Notes under the pieces: model-generated
The model's input: the letters and a program-made list of their open reading frames with translations, nothing else
What the model was told of the DNA's origin: nothing
Databases searched by the model: none
Assembly: GCF_025685545.1 (NCBI RefSeq)
Contig: NZ_JAGSYC010000022.1
Span: 186,001-250,000 of the forward strand
Reading direction: 5' to 3'
Source: Granulicella paludicola
GTDB taxonomy: Bacteria > Acidobacteriota > Terriglobia > Terriglobales > Acidobacteriaceae
DNA: 64,000 nt
Made by a program: the position numbers and the translations under genes
In this document: positions 7,815-16,475 of the stretch, in pieces
Numbering within the stretch: position 1 is the first letter of the stretch
Layout: the number at the start of each line of letters is the position of its first letter

Positions 7815-10778
7815 TTAGAAGTGATACCGCAAGCTGATCTGCGCGGAGCGAGGCTGCTGCACGTTCTGCAAAGTGCCGAACGTCGCCGACGAGATATTGT
7901 TGCCGTTCACAAACTGCTGTCCGGCCCCGTTGTTCGTAATGTTATAGATGTTCAGATCAGCCTCGATGTTCTGCCGGTCCGTAATTCTGAACTCACGGCC
8001 AACCAGCGTATTCCACTGGATCAGCCACGGGCAGAAGATCTGACCTGTGCCTCGGTCCTTATAGGCAAACCGATAGGTCGTTGCCAGTGGGTTCGAAACC
8101 GTGCGCCCCGCAATCGTCAACGTCGACGGTCCATACTGCCCTGCATACGGTGTACCGAGCGCGGTCAAGGTTGTAATCACCGGGCCGCCGGGCGTGCCTG
8201 ACTGCGCCGTGATCGTGCTGGAAAGGCGAATGCCCCACGGAGCCTTGTACGTTACGCCGGTGCGAGACTGGTTTCGTTGCCACATGCGATCGCGTGTGTC
8301 GCCGGTCCAGTCATTCGTCACATTGCCACGTACGGAGCCAAGGCCTGCGTTGTTCGCAAACTTCGTCGGCTCTACGATAGCCGTGGGATCATTCGGTTGG
8401 AACGTTCCACCGAGATGATCTGGCGAATATGTGTAGGTGCTGAAGAGTTGTAATTTCTTGGTCTGCTTACTCACTGTGACCTCGTACCCCTGATACACAA
8501 ACCAGTTCCACTTATTGTTGGTGATGTAGTACGTGTTGTTCAGAGCAGAGTTTATAAGTCCACTCCACACCGTACCGCTCGCGGTGGTGGTGTAAATCTG
8601 GTTGGTATCGATCTCTGCCGGTCGATCACGATACTCGCGATCAATATAGCTCGCATCGATGACTACCTCGCCTGGCAGCTGCGTGCGATAGCCCACGAGC
8701 CACTCGCGCACATACCCCTGATGGCGATCGGGATCAAACGTCTTGCCGAGCAAGTTCGAGGTGCTCGCCGGCTTGACGATGGTGTTGAGAATCGTGCCAT
8801 TCGGGTTGTAATACGTGTCCGTTGTGGCCACGGTACTCGTTGCCGCCGTGCCCAGATAGCTCGCATTCGTGATGTCAGTGAGCTTCGTCCAGCTGGCGCG
8901 AACGACATTCTTCTGGTTCTTGGTAAGAACGTAAGCACCTCCGACGCGAGGAGCGTAATTCCAGGAATGCTGCGTCGTGACCTTGAACTGCTCATCGCGT
9001 CCCGAGATCCAGTCCGGCCGAATTCCCGCAGTGATCGATAGACGCGCAATCGGCTTCCAACGATCCTGCACATACCAGGCGTAGTCGTTCGCACCGATGT
9101 AGCTGCTCAGGAAGCTCGATGTACCACCAACCGACTGCGTATGAAAGATTATGTACCCCTGTGTTGGATCATTGGGATTATTGAGGGCCGCGTCTTCCTG
9201 AACCACTCCGCCATTGTTCGCATAGTAGGTAGTGACTTTGCTTAGTTCATGTGGCTCCAGGTAAAAACCTCCACCAATCTCATGCGAGCCCCACGCGTTC
9301 GGGACGTAGTATGTAGCGTCGCCGGAGATCGTCGGCTTCTTCGCAGGATTCAAAGACACCGATGAAAGATTGTTGAGCGTCGCCAGCGATGAGCCTTGCC
9401 CGACAAGCGTACCCGCAGATGCGGTCGACGTCAGATAGATATCTTCTTCAGGCTTACTGCCTACGCCGCCAATCGCACCCAGGCTGCTGTTTACGCCTTT
9501 GTTGTTGTAGGACGCGAGGAATCGAGTCGTAAATCGCGGCGTCCATTGAGAGAGCAGGCGTACGCCGTACGCTCCTCCACCATACTGACTGTGGGCAATG
9601 CTGGTGGCATACCACTGATAGTTTGCATCCTGCTTGCGGCTATCGTATTGAACCAGCGCGGTCAGACGGTGCTTCGGCGAGAGTTGCACCGAGCTGTTCC
9701 CCAGGAACACGAAACCGCGCGAGTCATTTGCGAACGTCTGGAAGCCGGGAGAAAGATCCTTCAGATATGTATTCTGCGCGGAGGTCTGGCTAATGCCATC
9801 GTCACGGTGAATGTAGCGGCCGGAAGCGAAGAACCACCAATGCTGCTTGAGTATCGGTCCACTGAACGAGAAGTCGGGCTGCTGCGATGCAGAGGCTGCA
9901 GCATTGCCGCCAGGAACGTTATTACCATTCAAAGATGCCGGACCGGCGAGGTAAAGCAGCGAGCCGTGATACGTGTCCGCACCCACCGGACTCGCAAGAT
10001 TGATCACCATACCCATCGCAGCAGGCGACGACGCGTCGTTCGCGCCGGTTTTGATCTGGATATCTCCAAGCGATTCGTTGGCTATGCTGATTGTGTTGGA
10101 AGGCCAGTTCTGCTCGAAGCTCCCGATGTCCATGCCATCGAGAAGCACCGCGTGATTCTCATTTTCTGAACCGCGAAGGAAGTAGGTCTGTCCGCCTTCT
10201 GCGTCGCTTGAGGCACTGATGATGCCCGGCGTAATCTGCAACGAATCCGACCAGTCGTGTCGTCCGGTCACGGGAATATTGCGGAGCAACTCTCCACTCA
10301 GGTTCACGGCTTGCTCTGCGCTCTGCGTGTCAATCAGCGGAGCATCACCGGCGACCTCAACGGACTGCTGCTCGGAACCCACCTTCAGTGGCACATCGAC
10401 CGTCACGTTCAGTCCGGCCCGGACGATCAGACCCACACGGATAAATTTCTCAAAACCCGGAGTCTCCGCCTGTATCGAGTAGTCCACGCCTTGCGGTAGA
10501 TCCGCCAGCCGATAGTTGCCTTCCTGATCGCTTACAGCCTTGAAGCTGCCGCCAACAGCAGGACTATGCGCCGTGATTGCCACACCTGCGATCGAAGCTC
10601 CGGTGGTGTCGGTCACGTGACCGTGAATCGTTCCGTCCGCAGTAGTCTGCGCGGCCAGTGGCATGGTGAATATCACAACGTAAAACAAAGCGATCGAAAA
10701 AGCGGCGAACAGACTTCGTCGCAGCGGTATGGAAGGAGGGCGGCGAAAGATAGAAGCGGTGTCTTGCGGGGTATTCAT
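7815..10778 (-). CDS. TonB-dependent receptor with carboxypeptidase-regulatory-like domain
   Basis: 987 residues from the ATG at 10778, with GGAGA five bases upstream. An N-terminal hydrophobic segment (SLFAAFSIALFYVVIFTMPLAAQ) acts as an exporting signal. Residues about 50-135 form the regulatory-like domain (GTIHGHVTDTTGASIAGVAI, YRLADLPQGVDYSIQAE). A plug domain follows (NIPVTGRHDWSDSL, VLLDGMDIGSFEQ), and then a long beta-barrel that ends in an aromatic residue (ISLRYHF), the usual outer-membrane insertion signal. It is about the usual length for this class. Between M14 and S9 peptidase genes, it probably imports peptides or glycopeptides. The substrate is inferred only from those neighbours. 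Confidence 0.92.
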   Translation of the reverse strand: MNTPQDTASIFRRPPSIPLRRSLFAAFSIALFYVVIFTMPLAAQTTADGTIHGHVTDTTGASIAGVAITAHSPAVGGSFKAVSDQEGNYRLADLPQGVDYSIQAETPGFEKFIRVGLIVRAGLNVTVDVPLKVGSEQQSVEVAGDAPLIDTQSAEQAVNLSGELLRNIPVTGRHDWSDSLQITPGIISASSDAEGGQTYFLRGSENENHAVLLDGMDIGSFEQNWPSNTISIANESLGDIQIKTGANDASSPAAMGMVINLASPVGADTYHGSLLYLAGPASLNGNNVPGGNAAASASQQPDFSFSGPILKQHWWFFASGRYIHRDDGISQTSAQNTYLKDLSPGFQTFANDSRGFVFLGNSSVQLSPKHRLTALVQYDSRKQDANYQWYATSIAHSQYGGGAYGVRLLSQWTPRFTTRFLASYNNKGVNSSLGAIGGVGSKPEEDIYLTSTASAGTLVGQGSSLATLNNLSSVSLNPAKKPTISGDATYYVPNAWGSHEIGGGFYLEPHELSKVTTYYANNGGVVQEDAALNNPNDPTQGYIIFHTQSVGGTSSFLSSYIGANDYAWYVQDRWKPIARLSITAGIRPDWISGRDEQFKVTTQHSWNYAPRVGGAYVLTKNQKNVVRASWTKLTDITNASYLGTAATSTVATTDTYYNPNGTILNTIVKPASTSNLLGKTFDPDRHQGYVREWLVGYRTQLPGEVVIDASYIDREYRDRPAEIDTNQIYTTTASGTVWSGLINSALNNTYYITNNKWNWFVYQGYEVTVSKQTKKLQLFSTYTYSPDHLGGTFQPNDPTAIVEPTKFANNAGLGSVRGNVTNDWTGDTRDRMWQRNQSRTGVTYKAPWGIRLSSTITAQSGTPGGPVITTLTALGTPYAGQYGPSTLTIAGRTVSNPLATTYRFAYKDRGTGQIFCPWLIQWNTLVGREFRITDRQNIEADLNIYNITNNGAGQQFVNGNNISSATFGTLQNVQQPRSAQISLRYHF

Positions 10779-10834
10779 AGATCTCTCCAGAAGTTTTCGT
10801 CAGACCGGAAGTTTGAGAAAGCGCACGACTCCTG

Positions 10835-10855
10835 ACCATCGGTGAAGCCGATGGT
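10835..10855. other. Short perfect hairpin between M14 peptidase and receptor genes
   Basis: ACCATCGG and CCGATGGT form a perfect 8-bp stem with a TGAAG loop, midway in the 148-bp gap. It has no U-tract. It may be a weak terminator for the M14 gene or a leader structure for the receptor mRNA. Confidence 0.35.
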
Positions 10856-10926
10856 GGCGGGCTGTCGAGACGGGAAGCTAGATGAGGATTAGTTACAACA
10901 ACGGAGGCGAAGCTGACGTGGCGTCA

Positions 10927-13587
10927 CTAGTCACCTCCTTTGCGGCCGGCGGCTTGGGCTAGAGGAACGCTCTTGGAGCTCGAGTAGAGCAAAGCGTTGA
11001 AGAGGAACTTATAGTCGACCTCGGAGATAGCGCGGTACTGGGGGCGGAAGCCGAAAAGAATCAGATGCCCCTTGCCAACATTCTGCTGCGCGATGACGGA
11101 CGTGCCCTTAAGGAGGTTGCCGCCTTGGACCCAACCGCTCAGCAAGGGCGTCTCCGTTGTGAACGAAGCGATCGACTGCGCATCTTGGCTCACATGAAAC
11201 ACAGGACCGTTTTCGTAGAAGATGGGAACGGTTGGTGTGGACCCGAAGGCAATGGGATTCGTCGGGTCGACAGACACCTGCAAGATCGATCCGGGGATGT
11301 AGAACTGCTTGCGGTCGATGCTGTCGAGCCCATTCTCAATCGCGCCGCCCTTCTTGGTATAAACCTCGGAGGCACGGTTGAACGTAATGATGGTGCCGCC
11401 GTCATGGGTAAAGCCGTCGAGCGCCGACACACCCTCAGGGCCGAGACCTCCAGTGAACTCAGGCGGCGTCTGCGGCTGTGGCGTGCCGCTCTCACTGCCT
11501 GATGCACGGCGAGCACGACCACCAGCAGCGGCGGGTGCATTGCCAGCCGCAGTTGGCGCAGGTGATTCACCCTCACCAAATCCGCGGCTACCCGAGGTGA
11601 TCGCACGCCCGGAATTATCTGGCAGAACAATCACATCGAACCGCTGATCGAGGCCACCCTTGCGTATATCAGCATCCACGAGACGCGTGTACGGAATATG
11701 GTTCTGATCGAAGATAAAGCGCGTCCAGCCCTCGTCCATCGACGGCACCCAGCTTTGATAAAGACCGATGCGAGGCAGATGAACAACAAGCGCGTTGCCC
11801 GTAGGGACCGACGTTACAGGCTTGATGTCGAGAGCGTAATCTGCAGCCAGTTTATTGAGCTTCGCCTCAACACCCGGCTGCGACGGAATGTAGATAGTGC
11901 CGGGATCGGCGCCTGAAGTAAGACGATACGCCTTCACATTCTGACCAAGCAGAGTAAAGAGCGCATACACGCTGGCGTTTGTCCTATCTGCAATAAGGTA
12001 GCCCTTCGACGAGCGCCCCTCAACGCGCCCCGCCACCGGAGTCGCCGTCGTAACTGGCTCGCTGGCGGCATCGAACTTGTCCTTCACCTCAACAGCATCC
12101 ACACCGAACAGTAACGGCAATGTCTGGGCCGTCACATCGTACGGTCGCTGCAACGGGCCGCCGGGATATTCAGCAATATTCGGATAGTGCTGAATCTCGA
12201 GCACGCTCTTGGCAAAAGCGGCAAAGGGCTGTCCAAGTTTCACGATGTAGCTTCCTGCAGCAAATTGCTTGCCGTTGGCACTAAACGGTGCGGTCGCTCG
12301 CTGCACCTCAACATCCGCAATACGCAACGTGTTGATCAGTCGCGCGGTCACGACAGGATCGGTCTGCTCTGCCGGGATGACCCAGGCATACGGCTGACCA
12401 AACGAGCGGTCCACGGCATGCTGACCAATCGCGTAGAAGTTCGTGAGATAACGCTCGCGGAAGATCGCCGCGTTGTACGCAATCGAGAAAAACGCGTCGT
12501 GCTGATAGTCGACAATGTCACCGAGACGCCACCAGCCGCCCTTCCATGGGTTTGGGAAATTCCAGGCAGCCACCTTCGCGTCATAGCCAATGCCACGACC
12601 CAGCTTCTCAAAAGGAAGATTCACTGGCGAAGCGATGTTGACGCTCGCCGATTCGGTCAGGATACGAAGTCCGTTATGGAGTGAGATGTAATCACGCAGC
12701 GGTGACCAGAAATCGTAGACACCATACGACAGCACGCCCGTCTTACCGGTCTGAGCGATCTCGAGCGCCGTATTCGATCCGAGTGAGTTGATCGATGAAA
12801 TCAGCAGCGGATCGATGTTTGGGTCAAACGGATCAACGAACGGCGGCAGATAGATACGGGCCGCGTTCTCGCCCTGCTGATGCATGTCATACAAAATTTC
12901 CGGGTGCCAGCGATTCAGCACCTTCTCTGTCGTAAGCCGCGTCTCCACCTGCGTGAACGTTGCCCAATCACGGTTGTCGTCATGGCCCGTGTAGTGGTGC
13001 CAGATAACGACAGGCTGCGATCCTTCGTAGGGGGTGCCGAGATACTTCTTATACCAGTCAACAACCAGCTGTTGACCATCGGGATTCTGCGAAGGCACCA
13101 GCACGATGATGACGTTATGCAGAATCTCCTGGATACGCGGCGTATCCCCGGTAGCTAGTTCATACGCAAACTGCGCGACACTCTGCGAACTCGCAATCTC
13201 CGTCGAATGGATATTTGCCGTCACGGCAACAATGGTCTTCCCTTCTGCGATGAGCTTCTTGGCTTCTTCAGGAGAAGTAATTCGCGGGTCGGCCAGCCGA
13301 CGCTGGATATCGAGATAGTGGTCCAGATGCGCGAGGTTCTCCGGAGCGGAGATTGTCACCGCGACGAAAGGACGACCCTCGGTCGTCTTACCTAACTCTT
13401 CATAGCGAATGCGGCTGCTCTCCGTTGAAAGCTTCTTATAATAAGCCGTAAGCTCATTCCAATCTGCAAGCTTACGATCTGCACCTAGCTTGAAACCGAA
13501 GGCCGCTTCGGGTGACGTGACTGCTTCCTGGGCACCTGCGGAAGCCAAACCTAGCGCGAACAAAAGAGCTGCGACGATTTTCTTCAT
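10927..13587 (-). CDS. M14 family zinc carboxypeptidase with C-terminal amidotransferase-like domain
   Basis: 886 residues from the ATG at 13587. GAGGAG lies just upstream, and the protein then opens with a clean signal peptide (MKKIVAALLFALGLASAGAQ); the frame extends upstream but without support. Zinc ligands appear as HSTE near residue 127 and the His of YDMHQQGENAARIY near 234. The catalytic Glu is probably in RILTESAS near 310. After about residue 590 comes a class-I-amidotransferase-like alpha/beta region (FDVIVLPDNSGRAI) interrupted by a low-complexity Gly/Ala/Arg/Pro stretch. The enzyme would trim C-terminal residues in the periplasm or outside. Next to it on the same strand are a TonB receptor and an S9 peptidase. 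Confidence 0.88.
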   Translation of the reverse strand: MKKIVAALLFALGLASAGAQEAVTSPEAAFGFKLGADRKLADWNELTAYYKKLSTESSRIRYEELGKTTEGRPFVAVTISAPENLAHLDHYLDIQRRLADPRITSPEEAKKLIAEGKTIVAVTANIHSTEIASSQSVAQFAYELATGDTPRIQEILHNVIIVLVPSQNPDGQQLVVDWYKKYLGTPYEGSQPVVIWHHYTGHDDNRDWATFTQVETRLTTEKVLNRWHPEILYDMHQQGENAARIYLPPFVDPFDPNIDPLLISSINSLGSNTALEIAQTGKTGVLSYGVYDFWSPLRDYISLHNGLRILTESASVNIASPVNLPFEKLGRGIGYDAKVAAWNFPNPWKGGWWRLGDIVDYQHDAFFSIAYNAAIFRERYLTNFYAIGQHAVDRSFGQPYAWVIPAEQTDPVVTARLINTLRIADVEVQRATAPFSANGKQFAAGSYIVKLGQPFAAFAKSVLEIQHYPNIAEYPGGPLQRPYDVTAQTLPLLFGVDAVEVKDKFDAASEPVTTATPVAGRVEGRSSKGYLIADRTNASVYALFTLLGQNVKAYRLTSGADPGTIYIPSQPGVEAKLNKLAADYALDIKPVTSVPTGNALVVHLPRIGLYQSWVPSMDEGWTRFIFDQNHIPYTRLVDADIRKGGLDQRFDVIVLPDNSGRAITSGSRGFGEGESPAPTAAGNAPAAAGGRARRASGSESGTPQPQTPPEFTGGLGPEGVSALDGFTHDGGTIITFNRASEVYTKKGGAIENGLDSIDRKQFYIPGSILQVSVDPTNPIAFGSTPTVPIFYENGPVFHVSQDAQSIASFTTETPLLSGWVQGGNLLKGTSVIAQQNVGKGHLILFGFRPQYRAISEVDYKFLFNALLYSSSKSVPLAQAAGRKGGD

Positions 13588-13839
13588 ACACTCCTCAAAT
13601 GGGTAAGAGCTTTGCGTGTTCGATTTCTTGTTGCGCCGTTCCAAACGAAGGTCAGGAAAGCCGCTGCAGATGCTGCAATAGATGTGGCACAGCCTCAGGA
13701 AGCAATGCCAACAGATGCGACAAAACCAGCGAATGGACTCTTGAATGGGCTACAGCGAGAGAGGAAGGAAACAACAACAGCGCAGCGTCAGGGGATGACG
13801 GGCGGCCACGAGATGGCTAAGTTGCTTCATATAACGAAG

Positions 13840-13845
13840 ATTATA
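13840..13845 (-). promoter_or_regulatory. Possible -10 element for the M14 peptidase gene
   Basis: The minus strand reads TGTATAATC with TATAAT at 13845-13840, preceded after 19 bases by TTCAAC. It would give a leader of roughly 245 bases before the ATG at 13587, and would explain why the 263-bp interval 13588-13850 holds no gene. The spacing is longer than ideal. Confidence 0.35.
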
Positions 13846-13850
13846 CAGGT

Positions 13851-16166
13851 TCATCTACTGCAGAGTTGAAAATCGGCATCGGATGCAGAAGGTGGTGGGA
13901 CCGCTACTCCCCAGGTCTTCGAGGGTGCAGATCCCATCTGCAGTTCCAGTACGCCGCCGTTGACGATATCAGCATGGCGGAACCAAGCCTTATTCAGCGG
14001 CTTGCCGTTCAGCGTTGCGGCTTGCACGTAGCGATTGAGGCCATCGGCACCAGCCCCCTTTGCGAGGATGCGCAACATCTTTCCCTTGCCGACGGCCACA
14101 CTTGCATCCGAAACGGAAGGCGTACCGATCAGATAGATGTCTTGCCCTGCTACGGGGTAAATCCCGAGAGTGTTGAAGATGAGCCAGCTGGACATCGCGC
14201 CGGAGTCATCGTTGCCGGGAATACCCGCTCGGGTGTCCGTGAAGTATTTCTCGAGCGTCAAGCGAAGCACATCGGCAGTCCGATCGGGGCGTCCAGCCCA
14301 AAGATAGAGCATAGGCAACATGAAGCCTGGCTCGTTCGAAACATCGTAGTGACCGTGAGTAAAAATGTAGTCGAGGCGTCGCGTGAACTCTTTGGATCCA
14401 CCCGCAAGTTCAACGATGCGCTTCGTATCCTGAGGTGCGTATAACGAGTACGTCCACTCGTCGCCTTCGTAAAAAAAAGTCCACCATGAACCGCGGGCGA
14501 TCGAGTTCGGTGCAGCCCAGGAGCCATCAGCGTGGCGCGGACGAATGAAGCCGCTGAAGCCGGGTACGCTTCGCTTTGCACGTTCGTTCACGTCGGCACC
14601 TTCGATAAGCTTCGGGTCCCAGAGGTTCTCGAAGTTGTGCGAACGCGCCAGGTACTTCGCTGCAGTAGCTTGCTCTCCCAGACCACACGCGACCTCTGCA
14701 ATCGAAAAATCATCGTTTGCATATTCGACCGTTCGCGATCCGGCACGCTCATCCGACGTAGTCACGTAACCGAGCCGGTTGTAATCCGTAATGCCTCCTC
14801 GACCTTCCTTTTGAGCGTCCTTCGGCTCAGCCTCAGCATTGTGGATCATCGCTTTTAGCGCCAGTTTGTAATCGATGCCAGGCAAGTGTTTTACGAACGC
14901 ATCGGCCACCATCACATCGGTGTTGCTTCCACCTTGCGTTCTTCCAGTGTCATTTCCGCTGCGTGCATCGGGCATGTAGCCTTCGTGCTGATAGATATCC
15001 AGTAAGGAGCGCACAAGGTCGCGCTCCCGCTCAGGCGCAATCAGCGTAAGCAGAGGAGCAGAGGTACGAAACGTGTCCCAGATGGCGTAGTAGTCGTCAT
15101 AGTACGGCTCACTTGACTGCCACAGAGGGTTTTCTCCTGTACGGTCCACCGGCATCAGCATGGTGTGGTAGAGCGCGGTATAGATCTGCCGCATCTGCGA
15201 ACGTGTCGCTCCACGCAAACGGATGGTTTGCAACTGCTTCTCCCATTGCGCCAGCACCTGCCGACGCGCGGCATCCAGATCGAAGCCTGGCATCTCTGAG
15301 GCCAGATTGGCCCGCGCTTGTTCGATGCTGATAAACGAGATGCCCACCTTCACATGGATCGCTTGGTTGGGTCGCGTGCTGAAATCGAGGATGGCTCCGA
15401 GTGGTGTCTCGGTTGTCACAATCGCGTCCTTGGCATCCGTAATCGAGCTGCCTGTCCACGTACGTGATGCTCGAACAGGTGCATCCGTCTGCAGATCGAA
15501 ATAGACGCGGTACTCGCCGCCGCGATTCCAGCCTCCGCTGTAGCGTCCAACGCCTGAGATCTCACGCGGAGAGACGACGTGGATCTCGCCGCCATCAAAG
15601 TGCTGGTCCTCCCAACCTTTGCCGTTTCCGCGGCTCAGGCAGTGCTCGACATCCACTGTCAGGTGGGCATCTTGGGAGGCGGGGAAAGTGTATCGATGAA
15701 TACCTGTGCGTCGCGTCGACGATACCTCTGCGCGAACGCCGTAGCGGGTAAGCATCGCCGTGTAATACCCTGGCGCAGCTTGCTCTGCATTTCTTGGTGA
15801 TGCGAGGTTGCCCGGCGTCACCGGGCCCGTAACGGGTTGCACCAGAACATTCCCGTACTTGCCCTGGGCTCCACTCAGATGCGTATGGGAAAAGCCGAGG
15901 ATGAGTCCATCGCTGCTGTAGCCAAAGCCAGAGGGTCGATGGTCGAAGGTCTCCATGTCTGGGCCCAGCTTGACCATGCCGAAGGGCACGGCTGAGCCGA
16001 CAAAAGTGTTTCCGCCCCAATCGACTCCGATGTAGGGATCGACATAGGACGTAAGCGATGCTTCATGCTGCTGCGCGATAGCCGACCAGGGATGAACCGT
16101 CAGCAAATAGAGGATGCCTACAGAAAAAGAAACCGACAGCCGCCGCAAGTTATCCGAAAGGGTCAT
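13851..16166 (-). CDS. GH92 family alpha-mannosidase
   Basis: 771 residues. The ATG at 16166 is preferred because GAGGA sits five bases upstream; a TTG at 16178 would extend it by four residues. A signal peptide (LSVSFSVGILYLLTVHPWSAIAQ) exports it. The family signature at the N-terminus is clear: YVDPYIGVDWGGNTFVGSAV and GMVKLGPD. Catalytic-region motifs of GH92 are present: SNEPGFMLPMLY near residue 610 and GNDDSGAMSSW near 655. GH92 enzymes are calcium-dependent exo-mannosidases (mostly alpha-1,2) acting on high-mannose glycans. Following it on the strand are an M14 peptidase, a TonB receptor and an S9 peptidase, so glycoprotein breakdown is a reasonable reading. Confidence 0.93.
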   Translation of the reverse strand: MTLSDNLRRLSVSFSVGILYLLTVHPWSAIAQQHEASLTSYVDPYIGVDWGGNTFVGSAVPFGMVKLGPDMETFDHRPSGFGYSSDGLILGFSHTHLSGAQGKYGNVLVQPVTGPVTPGNLASPRNAEQAAPGYYTAMLTRYGVRAEVSSTRRTGIHRYTFPASQDAHLTVDVEHCLSRGNGKGWEDQHFDGGEIHVVSPREISGVGRYSGGWNRGGEYRVYFDLQTDAPVRASRTWTGSSITDAKDAIVTTETPLGAILDFSTRPNQAIHVKVGISFISIEQARANLASEMPGFDLDAARRQVLAQWEKQLQTIRLRGATRSQMRQIYTALYHTMLMPVDRTGENPLWQSSEPYYDDYYAIWDTFRTSAPLLTLIAPERERDLVRSLLDIYQHEGYMPDARSGNDTGRTQGGSNTDVMVADAFVKHLPGIDYKLALKAMIHNAEAEPKDAQKEGRGGITDYNRLGYVTTSDERAGSRTVEYANDDFSIAEVACGLGEQATAAKYLARSHNFENLWDPKLIEGADVNERAKRSVPGFSGFIRPRHADGSWAAPNSIARGSWWTFFYEGDEWTYSLYAPQDTKRIVELAGGSKEFTRRLDYIFTHGHYDVSNEPGFMLPMLYLWAGRPDRTADVLRLTLEKYFTDTRAGIPGNDDSGAMSSWLIFNTLGIYPVAGQDIYLIGTPSVSDASVAVGKGKMLRILAKGAGADGLNRYVQAATLNGKPLNKAWFRHADIVNGGVLELQMGSAPSKTWGVAVPPPSASDADFQLCSR

Positions 16167-16475
16167 ATACATCCTCAAACATATCCCACCGCCGAGAATG
16201 ATATCGCAGCCTCCCCGCTCTTCGAATGAATCTCCTCCACCCGAGCCACCAGCTTTGCGGAACTGCCCGGGGCACAGATGACGCTGTCGCGATGGTGGCT
16301 AGAAAAGTCTGTGTAACGCCTCGGTTTCACGCCGAAGAATGTGATCGCTCGTTCGGTCCACGCCTGTCCGACCACCCTGCCCAAGATCAGGCTTTACAAC
16401 TCTGTAGCCGCAGGCAGAGTATGTTGCGTGAAACCTAAGATGTTATCGTTTACATCCAAGAAGGAACCCCTCCCC
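16167..16475. other. Divergent intergenic region between GH92 and GH36 genes
   Basis: 309 bases with no gene. On the plus strand TTTACA at about 16393 and a weak GAGTAT about 18 bases later could be promoter boxes for the alpha-galactosidase gene. The operator-like site at 16441 follows them. AAGGA at 16461-16465 is the ribosome binding site for the ATG at 16476. Confidence 0.45.
16441..16454 (+). promoter_or_regulatory. LacI-family-type operator before the alpha-galactosidase gene
   Basis: TGTTATCGTTTACA matches the LacI-family half-palindrome pattern TGNAANCGNTTNCA with one mismatch. It lies 21 bases before the start codon. Sites of the same pattern precede the TonB receptor at 29035 and galK. 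Confidence 0.55.
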
